From positions 1 through 46,191 of the forward strand of contig JALSIA010000196.1 in the NCBI GenBank assembly GCA_026981865.1: a DNA stretch of 46,191 nt. Reading direction: 5' to 3'. Source of the stretch: Thermaceae bacterium. Its GTDB lineage: Bacteria; Deinococcota; Deinococci; Deinococcales; Marinithermaceae. Below the pieces are notes generated by a model. That model was not told where the DNA came from. It saw only the letters and a list, made by a program, of their open reading frames with translations, and searched no databases. The first letter of the stretch is position 1, and each line of letters opens with the position of its first letter. This document shows positions 14,564-23,382 of the stretch, one piece after another. A program made the position numbers and the translations under genes.

Positions 14564-16677
14564 TGCACGTGCTCCGTGGTGCGGTCGGAAACCCGCCACG
14601 ACATCGTCTGGCCGACCGCGCCCTTGACCAAGTTGAAGCCGAAGCCGCCGTTGCGCAGCCGGAAGTCGTAGTTGATCGTAAAGGCACAGTTTTCGGTGCC
14701 GGGGACGTAGTAGGGGTCGCCCGGCTGTCCGCAGTCGCTCGCGGAGGCGCTGGGGTTGCCCAGGAAGTCGTAGCGGCGGCTGTTCACGTACCAGCGCTTC
14801 ATCCACCAGGCTTGGTAGCGCCCTGGGGCGAGGATGCCCAGCTCCTTGGCGATCAGGCCGCCCGAGATGGCGAGCGGCTTCATGCTCGTCTTGCCGGCGA
14901 TCCGCTGGTTGGCGTAGAGGAAGGCGTCCACGGTGGAGACCTGCGTTTCGTAGTCGCGCTCGTTGTCGACGATGATGCGCAACGTCTTGCCGTCGATGCG
15001 CCAGAAGCCGCGCAGGCCGCCTTCGTTGAAGTTGCCGTAGCCGCTGTTGCGGTTGTCGAGCCTACGCGCCAGACGCCGGGCCAGACGGGTAGGCAGGCCG
15101 GAATCGATCAGGTCCTGGCGGATCTCGCTGCGCGACATCCCGTAGTACCCTCCGCGCCAGCTGTTGTAGGACATCCGCTCCTTCCCCAGCAGCTGCTTGT
15201 AGAGGGCGTCGTCCATCCAGGGCTTGAAGTTTCCGTTGGAACGGATGGTGCCCGGCCGGAAGGCGTAGCTGTAGGCGTCGCGGCTCACCGAGGCGGAGCG
15301 GTTGGCGCGGCGGCAGACCACGTTGCCCGACGACACCGCCTCGCCGTCCACGTTGACGTAGCCGCCGCCCTTTCGCGTCAGCTCGTCGCCGTTGCGCTTG
15401 TCGAAGCAGCGGGTGCCGCTGTGGAAGCCGAACTGCGAGCGGTAGTAGTCGGCCGACTGACGCTCGGCGGTGGGGAGGAGGTTGCCGCTCGAGTCGCGCT
15501 CGGTGTAGTCGCCGATCACGATGTTGCCGCGTGCGGCCAAGCGCAGCTCGTCCTTGCTGGCGGCGATGTTGGCGCGGGCGCACTCGTCCGCGTCGCTGAT
15601 GCCCGAGCAGACGCCGCGCCCCGGCGGGTCGGGGGGGTTGGCCACCTGTACGTTGCCCGCGGTGTAGAGGTTGCGCCCCGCGTAGATCGCGCCCTTGCCG
15701 GTCACCACGCCCTTGATGATCACGTCGCCTTCGACGAAGATGTCCTCGTCGATCACGATGGGGTTGCTGGGGGTGCCGATGAGGACCAGGTTGCCGTTGT
15801 AGACCCGGTTGACCCGGCTCACGTTGGAACCCGTCGGCAACGAGGTGATGCGTCCGCCGATCGGTACGCCGTAGATGATGCCGCCGCTCAGGCTGCCCAT
15901 GGCGTTCTGCCGGGCGATCTCACGGTTGATGGGCGGGAAGTCGGGGACGCCGTCGCCGTCGGTGTCGCTGGGCAGCATGTCGCCCGAGTAGTTGGTGGTG
16001 ACGCTGCCGGTGACGAGGGCCCCGTTGATCTTTTTCGGGCTGCCGTTGAGGTCGAGGTCGTCGCGGGTGATGTTGCGCGCCGCGTAAACGCTGCCGTAGA
16101 TGGTCGAGCCGCCCTCGTGGGCGCCGCTGCCGATGCCGCTGCGGCCCTCGGTGCCCCAACCGGGCCGCATGAACTCGAGCGAGCCCACGTCGCCGCGCAC
16201 GCGCAGGTGGCAGTAGATGCAGTTCGTCGTCTCCGAGAGCATGGCCAGCTTGAAGATCTGGCTTTGGCCGAAGCTGACCCGCCGGACCACCGTCTGCTTG
16301 TCGCCGCCCTGGGACGCGGTGGCGGCGACCTCCACCCAGCCGTAGGGGTCCGAGGGGGGCGAGACGCGCAGCACCCGCCACTTGCCGGTGATGCCGCCCA
16401 TGACGTTGACGGTGTGCACCTGGGTGGTGTCGAGGGTGCGCAGGTAGTTGCGTACCGAATAGTTGTTGTTCTTGAAATCGCTGATCAGCTTCAGCCGGGC
16501 TTGTTCCGACACGCCGTCCGCCGCCTGGACCAGCGCACTGTGGGATTTCACGGTCTTGACGCTGCGGATCTGGTTGACCGTGCTGGCCGTAAAGATCATC
16601 ACGATCATGAAGGCGATGACCATCGCGAAGATCGTCGTGATAAGGGCGATGCCCTTTTGTCTAGATCCTTTCCCCAT
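14560..16677 (-). CDS. Large PilX-like pilin with CxxCH motif and beta-solenoid repeats
   Basis: 705-aa protein starting at ATG 16677 (MGKGSRQKGIALITTIFAMV). The N-terminus is PilX-like: a short basic leader, then GIALITT and a long hydrophobic helix, with Thr in place of the usual Glu at +5, as PilX proteins often show. Residues 153-157 are CIYCH, a c-type haem-like CxxCH in a loop before the repeat region. Residues 185-400 hold repeated short strands with Gly/Asn turns (STIYGSVYAARNITRDD, NGNLVLIG, IFVEGDVIIKGVV, GAIYAGRNLYTAGNVQV, AARGNIVIGDY), which reads as a bactofilin- or solenoid-like beta-helix. A Ca-type loop DTDGDGVPD is at 238-246. Further Cys (C-terminal half) could form disulfides. 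Likely a surface or tip pilin; the ligand of CxxCH is unknown. Confidence 0.78.
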   Translation of the reverse strand: MGKGSRQKGIALITTIFAMVIAFMIVMIFTASTVNQIRSVKTVKSHSALVQAADGVSEQARLKLISDFKNNNYSVRNYLRTLDTTQVHTVNVMGGITGKWRVLRVSPPSDPYGWVEVAATASQGGDKQTVVRRVSFGQSQIFKLAMLSETTNCIYCHLRVRGDVGSLEFMRPGWGTEGRSGIGSGAHEGGSTIYGSVYAARNITRDDLDLNGSPKKINGALVTGSVTTNYSGDMLPSDTDGDGVPDFPPINREIARQNAMGSLSGGIIYGVPIGGRITSLPTGSNVSRVNRVYNGNLVLIGTPSNPIVIDEDIFVEGDVIIKGVVTGKGAIYAGRNLYTAGNVQVANPPDPPGRGVCSGISDADECARANIAASKDELRLAARGNIVIGDYTERDSSGNLLPTAERQSADYYRSQFGFHSGTRCFDKRNGDELTRKGGGYVNVDGEAVSSGNVVCRRANRSASVSRDAYSYAFRPGTIRSNGNFKPWMDDALYKQLLGKERMSYNSWRGGYYGMSRSEIRQDLIDSGLPTRLARRLARRLDNRNSGYGNFNEGGLRGFWRIDGKTLRIIVDNERDYETQVSTVDAFLYANQRIAGKTSMKPLAISGGLIAKELGILAPGRYQAWWMKRWYVNSRRYDFLGNPSASASDCGQPGDPYYVPGTENCAFTINYDFRLRNGGFGFNLVKGAVGQTMSWRVSDRTTEHVQ

Positions 16678-16732
16678 GCTTATAGCGTAGGTGGAAGGAC
16701 CTTCCCCGAGTACCCTCAAACGGGGGTGTAGG

Positions 16733-16767
16733 GAACCGCTCCGGCCCGGGAGGGCAGGGAGCGGTTC
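16733..16767 (-). other. Stem-loop between ComZ-like and PilX-like genes
   Basis: Ten-base arms GAACCGCTCC (16733-16742) and GGAGCGGTTC (16758-16767) enclose a 15-base loop, in a 95-base gap between two pilin genes that otherwise nearly abut. A second small palindrome GGAAGG-A-CCTTCC lies at 16692-16704. There is no U-run. It may be a processing or attenuation site that separates expression of the two pilin sets. Confidence 0.6.
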
Positions 16768-16772
16768 GGGGG

Positions 16773-18650
16773 TCAGAACTCCTTGTAGGTCAGGCGCTTG
16801 ACCTCGACGTCGTTGAGCTGGAAGACCCGCGTCGTCGGGAAGTTGGGCGGGGTAAGGCGGCTGTTCTCGAAACGACGGTCGTACTCGAAGGTTTCCAGGT
16901 AGCCGCTGCTGATGCTGCCGCCGCCGCCGATGACGCCGCGCAGCTGGTCCTGCCACTGGATCAGCCCACCGAAGAGGCGCATCTTGCCCTGAGGGCCGCG
17001 GGTGTTGTAGTTCTCCACCGCGAGCCCCTTGCCGTTCGCCGCCGAAAGGAAGGATCCCCAGAGGTAGATGTCGTCGACCGCGCCGACGCGGATGGTGATG
17101 TCGTCGGTTTCCGAGAAGACCCCCAGCACCGTCCGCAGCGGCCCGCTGGCCGACGCGCAGCGTGGGTGGCTGGCCAGGTAGCTGCCGTTCGCCATCTGGG
17201 TGGGGTCGCACTCGTAGACCAGGTCGGTGAACAGGCCGATGCCCCCCACCGCGGTGATGTTGAGCTGGGTCTCCAGCGAGAGCGCCGGGGGGATCGTGCT
17301 CGGCGGAGGGTGGTCGGGCGAGTCCGTGGGGACGGGGCCGGTGCGGTCGGGGGCGCGCAGGGCGTCGATGATGCCGTTCACGTAGATCTGCCCCGTGGGA
17401 CCTCCGGTGCCCAGCGGCGCGGGGCCGTTGGGCACGCCCAGCAGATTGGTGGCGTTGCCCGAGGGGTCGGTGATCGTGGTGGTGTCGGTGTTGTAGTCCA
17501 CCAGGATCGTCCAGGTGTTGCCGCCCTGGGTGATGCGGTAGGTCTGGGTGCCGTCGCCGCCCGCGGCCACGAGCAGCTCGTCGACGTTGCCCTCGATGTA
17601 GATCCCGCCGGTGACGCGGCTGCCGTCGTTGATCAGGTAGACCCCGTCGGGGATCGGGTTGGCGCCGATGCAGGGGCTGATGCCCAGCACCGCGCAGCGG
17701 TCGCTGTTGGTAACCGGATCGGGGATGCCGTCGCCGTTGTTGTCCTCGGTGGGGTCGAGGCCCAGCGCGGCCCGCTCCTGCGAGAGCGCGTTCGTGGGCA
17801 GCTCCACCCGCGGTGCGTTCCAGTCGTACCCCTGGTCGAAGACCGGCTCCGTGCAGGGGGGCCGCGAACCCGCGTTCAGGAACCTGCGGTAACCCAGGCC
17901 GTCGTTGCAGGAGTTGAAGATGTCCCAGAACCACGCGCCGCCGTCGGAGGCGGTGATGCGGCCGCGAAAGACCGGCGTGCCCCAGAAGCCCCAGTTGCTG
18001 TTGGCGTGCACGGGGCCGTCGAAGACCGATCCGGTGGGGAAGAAGCCTTGATCGCCGCCGGCGTCCTCCACCAGGAAGAGCCATTGCGAGAGGCTGGCGC
18101 GGCCGAGTTTGACGGTGAGGAAGCCTTCTTCCTGGATCCGGCGCTTCCCATTCCCCGAGGTGCCGGTGGCGATCACCTTGTACTCGGCGGTGTAGGTCTG
18201 GAACTGGCCGCCGCCCCCGGCGGTGGGCATCGAGGCGATGCGGAAGTTGCGCACGTCGTAGCTGAGGCTGGCGCTGCCCACGCCCGCCAGCTGGCTGGCC
18301 GGGAGCGAGGCGTAGTTGGTGTTGAGTTCGTTCGTGATCTGCGAGGCCACCGTACCCCAGGCGCTCTCGGGGATGACGTAGTCGCTGGTGGGATCGCCGC
18401 CCCCGACGATGAAGCTGGTCGCGTAGCCGTTGACGATGGGTTGCAGCACCGAGAAGAGCTGCGTGTCCAGCACGTATCCGGCGTAGGTCGCGCCGGCCTC
18501 GGCGACGTTGCGGGCGCGGCTGCTGAGCAGGTTGTTCTTGTTCTGGCGGATCTCGCTCAGGGTGTCCACCGAGAGGATCGCGATCACCGCGACGAGCACC
18601 ATCATCAAGACCAGTGCGGTGACGAGGGCGATGCCTTGTTTTCTCCTCAT
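16773..18650 (-). CDS. Large PilX/ComZ-like minor pilin (first set)
   Basis: 625-aa protein opening MRRKQGIALVTALVLMMVLVAVIAILSVDT, a PilX-type N-terminus, followed by an alpha-helical stretch (LSEIRQNKNNLLSSRARNVAEAGATYA) and a very large C-terminal part. The latter is rich in short strands and Gly/Asn turns (GGIYIEGNVDELLVAAGG, QIYVNGIID, ITIRVGAVDDIYLWGSF, GKMRLFGGLIQ) and has a Ca-type loop DNNGDGIPD at 303-311. The size, the solenoid-like segment and the position after FimT-, PilV- and PilW-like genes match the Thermus ComZ minor pilin, for which a beta-solenoid domain and a pilus-tip DNA-receptor role have been described. Orthology is likely but not proven here. Confidence 0.75.
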   Translation of the reverse strand: MRRKQGIALVTALVLMMVLVAVIAILSVDTLSEIRQNKNNLLSSRARNVAEAGATYAGYVLDTQLFSVLQPIVNGYATSFIVGGGDPTSDYVIPESAWGTVASQITNELNTNYASLPASQLAGVGSASLSYDVRNFRIASMPTAGGGGQFQTYTAEYKVIATGTSGNGKRRIQEEGFLTVKLGRASLSQWLFLVEDAGGDQGFFPTGSVFDGPVHANSNWGFWGTPVFRGRITASDGGAWFWDIFNSCNDGLGYRRFLNAGSRPPCTEPVFDQGYDWNAPRVELPTNALSQERAALGLDPTEDNNGDGIPDPVTNSDRCAVLGISPCIGANPIPDGVYLINDGSRVTGGIYIEGNVDELLVAAGGDGTQTYRITQGGNTWTILVDYNTDTTTITDPSGNATNLLGVPNGPAPLGTGGPTGQIYVNGIIDALRAPDRTGPVPTDSPDHPPPSTIPPALSLETQLNITAVGGIGLFTDLVYECDPTQMANGSYLASHPRCASASGPLRTVLGVFSETDDITIRVGAVDDIYLWGSFLSAANGKGLAVENYNTRGPQGKMRLFGGLIQWQDQLRGVIGGGGSISSGYLETFEYDRRFENSRLTPPNFPTTRVFQLNDVEVKRLTYKEF

Positions 18651-18660
18651 GCCTTGCCTC

Positions 18661-19626
18661 CTAGTTCAACCGCAAGTCCACGGTCTCGGTGATCTCGTAC
18701 CGCCCGGGGCCGCCGCCGGCGTTGAGCGGCTTGGGGGTGGTTCCTGCGAGGTAGACGCGAACGGCGCGTACGAGGCCGCCCACGTAGACGCCGCTGCTTT
18801 TGGGGTCGTCGGTGTAGGCCGAGCCCAAGGCGGTCGCGGCGGCGGTCAGGGAGTCGTAGAAGCGCAGCTGCTGGATCGTGCTGCTGGCGGCGGTGGGGTC
18901 GATAGGAACGCCGTAGCTGATGCGCAGCGTGTCGACGTCGAAGGCCACGATACCGCTGTAAGGGCCCTCGCCGGCGCCCAAGCCGGTTCGGCGGTACAGC
19001 ACCGAGCGGGTGGCGTCCTGGGGGTCGGGGCGCAGCTCGTAGGTCACCAGCTGCACCTTGAAGGCATAGGTGTTGGGCTGCCAGGTGCCGCTGAGGCGGT
19101 CGTTGTTGTGCTGGATCTTGTCGTGGTTGGGTGGATTTCCGCCCGCGGCGGTGGTGGCCGGGCGGCAGGGTTGGGAGAAGTCCCGCAGGTTCTGGATCTG
19201 GGTGATGGTGACCAAGTCGGCGGCGCTGCCGTTGGTGATCAGCACCAGGTCGCCGGTATCGAAGCCCGAGGCGTCGCAGACGGCCGTTTCGACGGAGTTG
19301 GTGTAGCTGTTCCCGGGGGCCTCCGCGACGGCGGTGTAGAAACCCTTGGAGACGAGGATCGCCAGACGGTCGCGCGCCGAGCAGGCGTCGCCCGCGGCGC
19401 TGCACCCCGAGGCGGGATCGTTCCACAGCCCCAGCTGCGAGGCCGAACGCAGGTCCTGGGTGATCTGCTGCATGGCCACGCGCAGGTTTTGCTGCAGCTC
19501 CACGTAGACGCTCTGGCTGTGCTTGGTCTGCAGGCCGCGGGTCAGGGCCACCGCGACGATCCCGATGAGGACGATCAGGATCCCGATGGCCAGCAGGGCC
19601 TCGATCAGCGTGAAACCCCGCCGCAT
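18661..19626 (-). CDS. Minor pilin, PilW-like (first set)
   Basis: 321-aa pseudopilin. The ATG at 19626 was chosen because it gives a standard short leader MRRG|FTLIEALLAIGILIVLIGIV with Glu +5; the longer open frame (to 19671) would overlap the PilV-like gene by 40 bases and has a Ser-rich, atypical leader. Start lies five bases past the previous stop, with only a weak ribosome site, suggesting coupling. The globular part has a helix (VYVELQQNLRVAMQQITQDLRSASQ) typical of PilW/GspJ, and several Cys. Sits between the PilV-like and ComZ-like genes. Confidence 0.8.
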   Translation of the reverse strand: MRRGFTLIEALLAIGILIVLIGIVAVALTRGLQTKHSQSVYVELQQNLRVAMQQITQDLRSASQLGLWNDPASGCSAAGDACSARDRLAILVSKGFYTAVAEAPGNSYTNSVETAVCDASGFDTGDLVLITNGSAADLVTITQIQNLRDFSQPCRPATTAAGGNPPNHDKIQHNNDRLSGTWQPNTYAFKVQLVTYELRPDPQDATRSVLYRRTGLGAGEGPYSGIVAFDVDTLRISYGVPIDPTAASSTIQQLRFYDSLTAAATALGSAYTDDPKSSGVYVGGLVRAVRVYLAGTTPKPLNAGGGPGRYEITETVDLRLN

Positions 19627-19630
19627 GCGC

Positions 19631-20065
19631 CTACTGGCGAACGAGCGAGACGAGTTCGACACGGCCCTCACCTCCCCGCTTCTTGTAGTACCCCGTCACC
19701 AGCACCCGCCAGATGATGGGGTTGGTGGAGTACGCCTCCGTCTTGACCACGAACTTGAACCGCCCCCACTCCTGGGCGATCTCGGCGAAGTTGGGGTCGC
19801 CCGCCGCCGTGAAGACCGAGTCGCTCGTATAGTCGTAGCCGTAGTCGTAGGTGCGGGGGGCCGTAAAGTAGTTGAACGGAAGGCTGCGGCTGCGGAAGCG
19901 GTCCATCCAGGCTTCGGTGGCGGCCACCGCCTGGGAGCGCACGCGGTTGTCGGCGTTGTGGCGCATGCTGGAAACCATCGTGGTGACCGCGGCGAAGCTG
20001 ACGACGGTCACCACCACGAGGGCGATGAGCACCTCGATCAGGCTGAAACCTTTGCGCGTCCTCAT
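19631..20065 (-). CDS. Minor pilin, PilV-like (first set)
   Basis: Pseudopilin (144 aa) with MRTRKG|FSLIEVLIALVVVTVVSFAAV, Glu +5, a helix running into MRHNADNRVRSQAVAATEAWMDRFRSR, and a C-terminal sheet (RFKFVVKTEAYS, WRVLVTGYYKKRGGEGRVELV). This is the layout of PilV/GspI proteins. The start overlaps the end of the FimT-like gene by four bases, and the PilW-like gene follows five bases later. Confidence 0.8.
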   Translation of the reverse strand: MRTRKGFSLIEVLIALVVVTVVSFAAVTTMVSSMRHNADNRVRSQAVAATEAWMDRFRSRSLPFNYFTAPRTYDYGYDYTSDSVFTAAGDPNFAEIAQEWGRFKFVVKTEAYSTNPIIWRVLVTGYYKKRGGEGRVELVSLVRQ

Positions 20066-20526
20066 GGTTTCACCACCCGGGCCGCTCCGGTCATGGAGGG
20101 CACCACCTTGAGGGTGTGGTTCCCGTCGGTAAGCGTGATCTCGTAGGGGCGGGGGCTGGCCGGGAAGTCGCCGAACCCCCTGGAGTCGAAGGTGATCGCT
20201 TCGCCGGCCGACCAGCTCGGCGTGATGCGGTTCGGAAGGTCGTAGCTGCGCCGCGTTGTCCAGTTGGTTCCGTCGGTGGAGAAGTCGAGGTCGTAGCCGC
20301 CGGATTTGAAGCTAAGGCGGCAGCTGCCGCTTTTGGATACCGCCTGCGAGCGGCAGCTTTGCAGGTCCTGGGCGATGCGGTGGGCCACGCCCTCCAGGTC
20401 GAGCCGCTGGCGGGCGTTGCCAAACGAGACGGCCACGATGCTCATGAGGGTAGCCAAGACGGCCAGTACGATGAGCAGTTCAATAAGTGTGAAGCCGATT
20501 GGATTAAATGCAGTTTTCTTTGACAA
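20062..20526 (-). CDS. Minor pilin, GspH/FimT-like, first gene of the pilus cluster
   Basis: 154-aa pseudopilin. The start is a TTG at 20526, five bases after an AAAGGAGG ribosome site. The leader is MSKKTAFNPIG|FTLIELLIVLAVLATLMSIVAV, Glu +5. The region after the helix (GVAHRIAQDLQSCRSQAVSKSGSCRLSF) matches GspH/FimT domains, with two Cys that could pair. First gene of a nine-gene cluster. No convincing sigma-A promoter is visible in the 40 bases upstream (only TAGGAT near 20545), so partial read-through from the bkd operon is possible. Confidence 0.82.
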   Translation of the reverse strand: MSKKTAFNPIGFTLIELLIVLAVLATLMSIVAVSFGNARQRLDLEGVAHRIAQDLQSCRSQAVSKSGSCRLSFKSGGYDLDFSTDGTNWTTRRSYDLPNRITPSWSAGEAITFDSRGFGDFPASPRPYEITLTDGNHTLKVVPSMTGAARVVKP

Positions 20527-20565
20527 GGCCCCTCCTTTTAAATCCTACGGCGCAGCCAAAGGTGC

Positions 20566-20589
20566 GGTTACCCCCAAGTGGGGGTAACC
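20566..20589 (-). terminator. Terminator hairpin after lpd
   Basis: Perfect 10-bp stem GGTTACCCCC/GGGGGTAACC around an AAGT loop, 37 bases past the lpd stop on the minus strand and directly before the pilin cluster. The downstream T-run is poor (CACCTTTGG), so it may end transcription incompletely. Confidence 0.7.
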
Positions 20590-20625
20590 GGGTCTGCTGA
20601 AGGTTGTATTAAGGTAGGAACCGTA

Positions 20626-22011
20626 TCAGCGATTGAGGATATGGATGGCCCGGCCGTGCAGGTTTTCGGCGGCCTCCATCAGGTTCTCGGCCAGCGTGGG
20701 ATGGGGGTGCACGGTCAGGGCCAGGTCGCTGGCCGTCGCCGCCATCTCCAGCGCCAGGGTGGCCTCGGCGATCAGGTCCGACGCGCCCGGCCCCAGGATG
20801 TGCGCGCCCAGAAGCAGGTCGTTCTCGGCGTCGGCGACGAGTTTGATCAGGCCTTCGGTCTGCTGCAGGGTGAGGGCGCGGCCCGAGGCCGAGAAGGGGA
20901 AGCGCCCCACCCGCACCTCGAGGCCGCGCTCCTTTGCCTCGGCTTCGGTCATGCCGACCGTGGCGAACTCGGGCTGGCTGTAGACGACGCTGGGGATCTG
21001 CTGGTCGAAGGCCGCGGGCCGGCCCGCCGCGTGCTCGGCGGCCACCAGCCCCTCCTTCATGGCCTTGTGGGCCAGCAGCGGCGGCTTGGTGACGTCGCCG
21101 ATGGCGTAGACGCCCGGCACGTTCGTTTCCAGATGCTCGTTGGTGGGAACGAAACCGCGCGCGTCGGTGCGCACGCCCGCCGCCTCGAGGTTCAGGCCTT
21201 CGGTGACCGGCACCCGGCCGACGGCCAGCAGGATCTTGTCGGCGTCCAGCACTTCCTGCTCGCCGCCTGCGGCCGGCTCGACGGTGACCCGCAGCCCGCT
21301 CCCCGCCTTCTCGTAGCCCACCGCCTTGGTGGCCGTCTTGACGGCGATCCCCTGCTTCTTGAGGCTGCGCGCCAGCAGCTTGACCAGCTCGGGGTCGCTG
21401 CCGGGTAGGATCTGCCCTTCGTATTCGACGACGGTCACCTCCGCGCCCAGCCGGGCGTAGATCGAGGCGAACTCGAGCCCGATCACCCCTCCGCCGATGA
21501 TCAGGAGCTTTTCGGGCACGCCCCGCTCCACCTGCAGCATCTCGGTGGAGGTGAGCACGTGCTCGCCGTCGGGTTCGAAGCCCGGCAGCACCGCAGGTTT
21601 GGATCCGGTGGCGACGATGATCTTCTTCGCCTCGAGCTTCTTTCCGTCCACCTCCAGCTCGCGGGGGCCGGTGAAGCGGGCGAAGCCCCTCACGAGCTCC
21701 ACCCCGTTACCCTTCAGCAAGCTGGCCACGCCGCCGGTGAGCTTCTTGACGATCTGGTCGCGCCACCGGCCCATCTTGGCCAGGTCGCGCTCGGGTTCCG
21801 AGAAGACCAGGCCGAACTCGGAGGCCTTCGCGGCGTGTTCCAGGGTCTCGGCCGCGTGCAGGAGGGCCTTGGTGGGGATGCAGCCGACGTTCAGGCAGAC
21901 GCCGCCCACCGCGCCCGCCTCGACGGCGGCGACCTTGAGGCCGAGCTGGGCGGCGCGGATCGCGGCGTGGTAGCCGCCCGGCCCGGTGCCGATGACGATC
22001 AGGTCGTACAT
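20626..22011 (-). CDS. lpdA: Dihydrolipoamide dehydrogenase (E3)
   Basis: FAD-dependent E3 component (461 aa) that reoxidises the lipoyl group of E2 with NAD+. FAD-binding [19 protein letters not shown] is at the N-terminus, with the redox-active disulfide [16 protein letters not shown] (C39, C44). The NAD-binding loop [24 protein letters not shown] is central, YAIGDV the second FAD contact, and [14 protein letters not shown] the C-terminal catalytic His of the dimer interface. Nine bases after the E2 stop; last gene of the bkd operon. Confidence 0.95.
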   Translation of the reverse strand: MYDLIVIGTGPGGYHAAIRAAQLGLKVAAVEAGAVGGVCLNVGCIPTKALLHAAETLEHAAKASEFGLVFSEPERDLAKMGRWRDQIVKKLTGGVASLLKGNGVELVRGFARFTGPRELEVDGKKLEAKKIIVATGSKPAVLPGFEPDGEHVLTSTEMLQVERGVPEKLLIIGGGVIGLEFASIYARLGAEVTVVEYEGQILPGSDPELVKLLARSLKKQGIAVKTATKAVGYEKAGSGLRVTVEPAAGGEQEVLDADKILLAVGRVPVTEGLNLEAAGVRTDARGFVPTNEHLETNVPGVYAIGDVTKPPLLAHKAMKEGLVAAEHAAGRPAAFDQQIPSVVYSQPEFATVGMTEAEAKERGLEVRVGRFPFSASGRALTLQQTEGLIKLVADAENDLLLGAHILGPGASDLIAEATLALEMAATASDLALTVHPHPTLAENLMEAAENLHGRAIHILNR

Positions 22012-22020
22012 GGTTTCTCC

Positions 22021-23367
22021 TTAGACGGCGTGCAGCAGCAGCCAGTAGGGGTCTTCGAGGCGGGCGATGACCTCGCGCAGGAAGAGCGTGGCCTCGGCGC
22101 CGTCCACCAGGCGGTGGTCGAAGCTGAGCGAGAGGTAGAGCATCTCACGGGCGACGATCGCGTCGTCACGGACGACCGGGCGCTTCTGGATGGTGTGCAC
22201 CCCCAGGATGGCGGCGTCGGGCACGTTGATGATGGGGAAGGAGAAGAGGCCGCCCAGGTTGCCCACGCTGGTGATCGAGAAGCTGGAGCCGCTGACCTCC
22301 TCGGGCGTCAGCTTGCCCGCACGGGCCCGCTCGATCTTGTCGGTCAGTTCGGCGGCCAGCTCGAGGAGGGCCTTCCGATCGACGTCGCGGATCACCGGGA
22401 CGACCAGTCCCGCGTCGGTGGCCACCGAAAGGCCGAGGTGGTAGTACTTCTTGAGCACCACCTCGCCGCGGGCGTCGTCGAGGCTGCTGTTGACCGCCGG
22501 GAACTTTTTCAGGGCCTCCACCGCGGCCTTGAAGACGAAGGGGACGTAGCTCAGCTTGACCCCTGCCTCTTCGGCGCGCTCCTTGAGCCTCCGGCGCAGC
22601 GCGACCAGCTCGGTGACGTCGGCCTCGTCGACGACGAGGGTGCGCACCGTGTGCAGGTGGCTGGCCATCATCTGTTGGGCGATGATGCGGCGCATGCCCC
22701 TGAGCGGCACGCGCTCCTCCAGCTCCTCGTAGCCCGCGGGGGTGCGGTAGGGCACGGGGGGCGGGAAGCCGGTGGGCGCCGCCGCGGCCGGGGCCGCGGC
22801 GGCCTGTTCGGCGTAGGCGCGCACGTCCTCGACGCGCACCCGGCCGTTGGGGCCGGAGCCCGGCACCTGGGCGATATCGAGACCCAGCTCGCGGGCCAGC
22901 TGGCGGGCCGCGGGCACCGCGAGCACCCGGCCGTACTTGTTCACCCCGGCGCGGGGGCGCTCGGCCACCGCGGGGCCGGCGGGCTTCGGCGCGCCGGAGG
23001 TGAAGGGGTTCTTGACCTCGGCTTCGGTCTTGTCGGGTTTGAAGAGCGAGAGCCGCTCGCCGCGGTCTTCTTCTTCGGCCGGAGCGGCTGCGGCCGCAGC
23101 CGCTCCGGCGGGTGCCGCCGCGGCCTCGGCGCTCTCGTCGATCAACGCGATCGGCGTTTCGACGGGGACCACGTCGCCCTCGCCGACGAGCTTCTTCACC
23201 AGCACGCCCGCGAAGGGGCTGGGCAGTTCGACGGTGACCTTGTCGGTCATCACCTCCACCAGCGGCTGGTCCTTGGCGACGACGTCGCCCTCGTTCACCA
23301 GCCACTTGAGGATCTCGCCTTCCACCACGGACTCGGCGAGTTCAGGCAGGAGCACTTCCTTGGGCAT
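22021..23367 (-). CDS. Branched-chain 2-oxoacid dehydrogenase E2 (dihydrolipoamide acyltransferase)
   Basis: 448-aa E2 core protein. One lipoyl domain (about 1-78; lipoylated Lys43 in VMTDKVTVELPS), an Ala/Pro linker, an E3/E1-binding domain (about 140-178: AVPAARQLARELGLDIAQVPGSGPNGRV), a second Ala-rich linker, and the catalytic domain ending FDHRLVDGAEATLFLREV with active-site His418. The Leu/Val-type substrate preference is taken from context with the E1 genes; the catalytic domain alone could also be read as pyruvate or 2-oxoglutarate E2. Start ATG follows GGGAGGTGCC, 15 bases past the E1beta stop. Confidence 0.9.
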   Translation of the reverse strand: MPKEVLLPELAESVVEGEILKWLVNEGDVVAKDQPLVEVMTDKVTVELPSPFAGVLVKKLVGEGDVVPVETPIALIDESAEAAAAPAGAAAAAAAPAEEEDRGERLSLFKPDKTEAEVKNPFTSGAPKPAGPAVAERPRAGVNKYGRVLAVPAARQLARELGLDIAQVPGSGPNGRVRVEDVRAYAEQAAAAPAAAAPTGFPPPVPYRTPAGYEELEERVPLRGMRRIIAQQMMASHLHTVRTLVVDEADVTELVALRRRLKERAEEAGVKLSYVPFVFKAAVEALKKFPAVNSSLDDARGEVVLKKYYHLGLSVATDAGLVVPVIRDVDRKALLELAAELTDKIERARAGKLTPEEVSGSSFSITSVGNLGGLFSFPIINVPDAAILGVHTIQKRPVVRDDAIVAREMLYLSLSFDHRLVDGAEATLFLREVIARLEDPYWLLLHAV

Positions 23368-23382
23368 GGCACCTCCCGGGCG

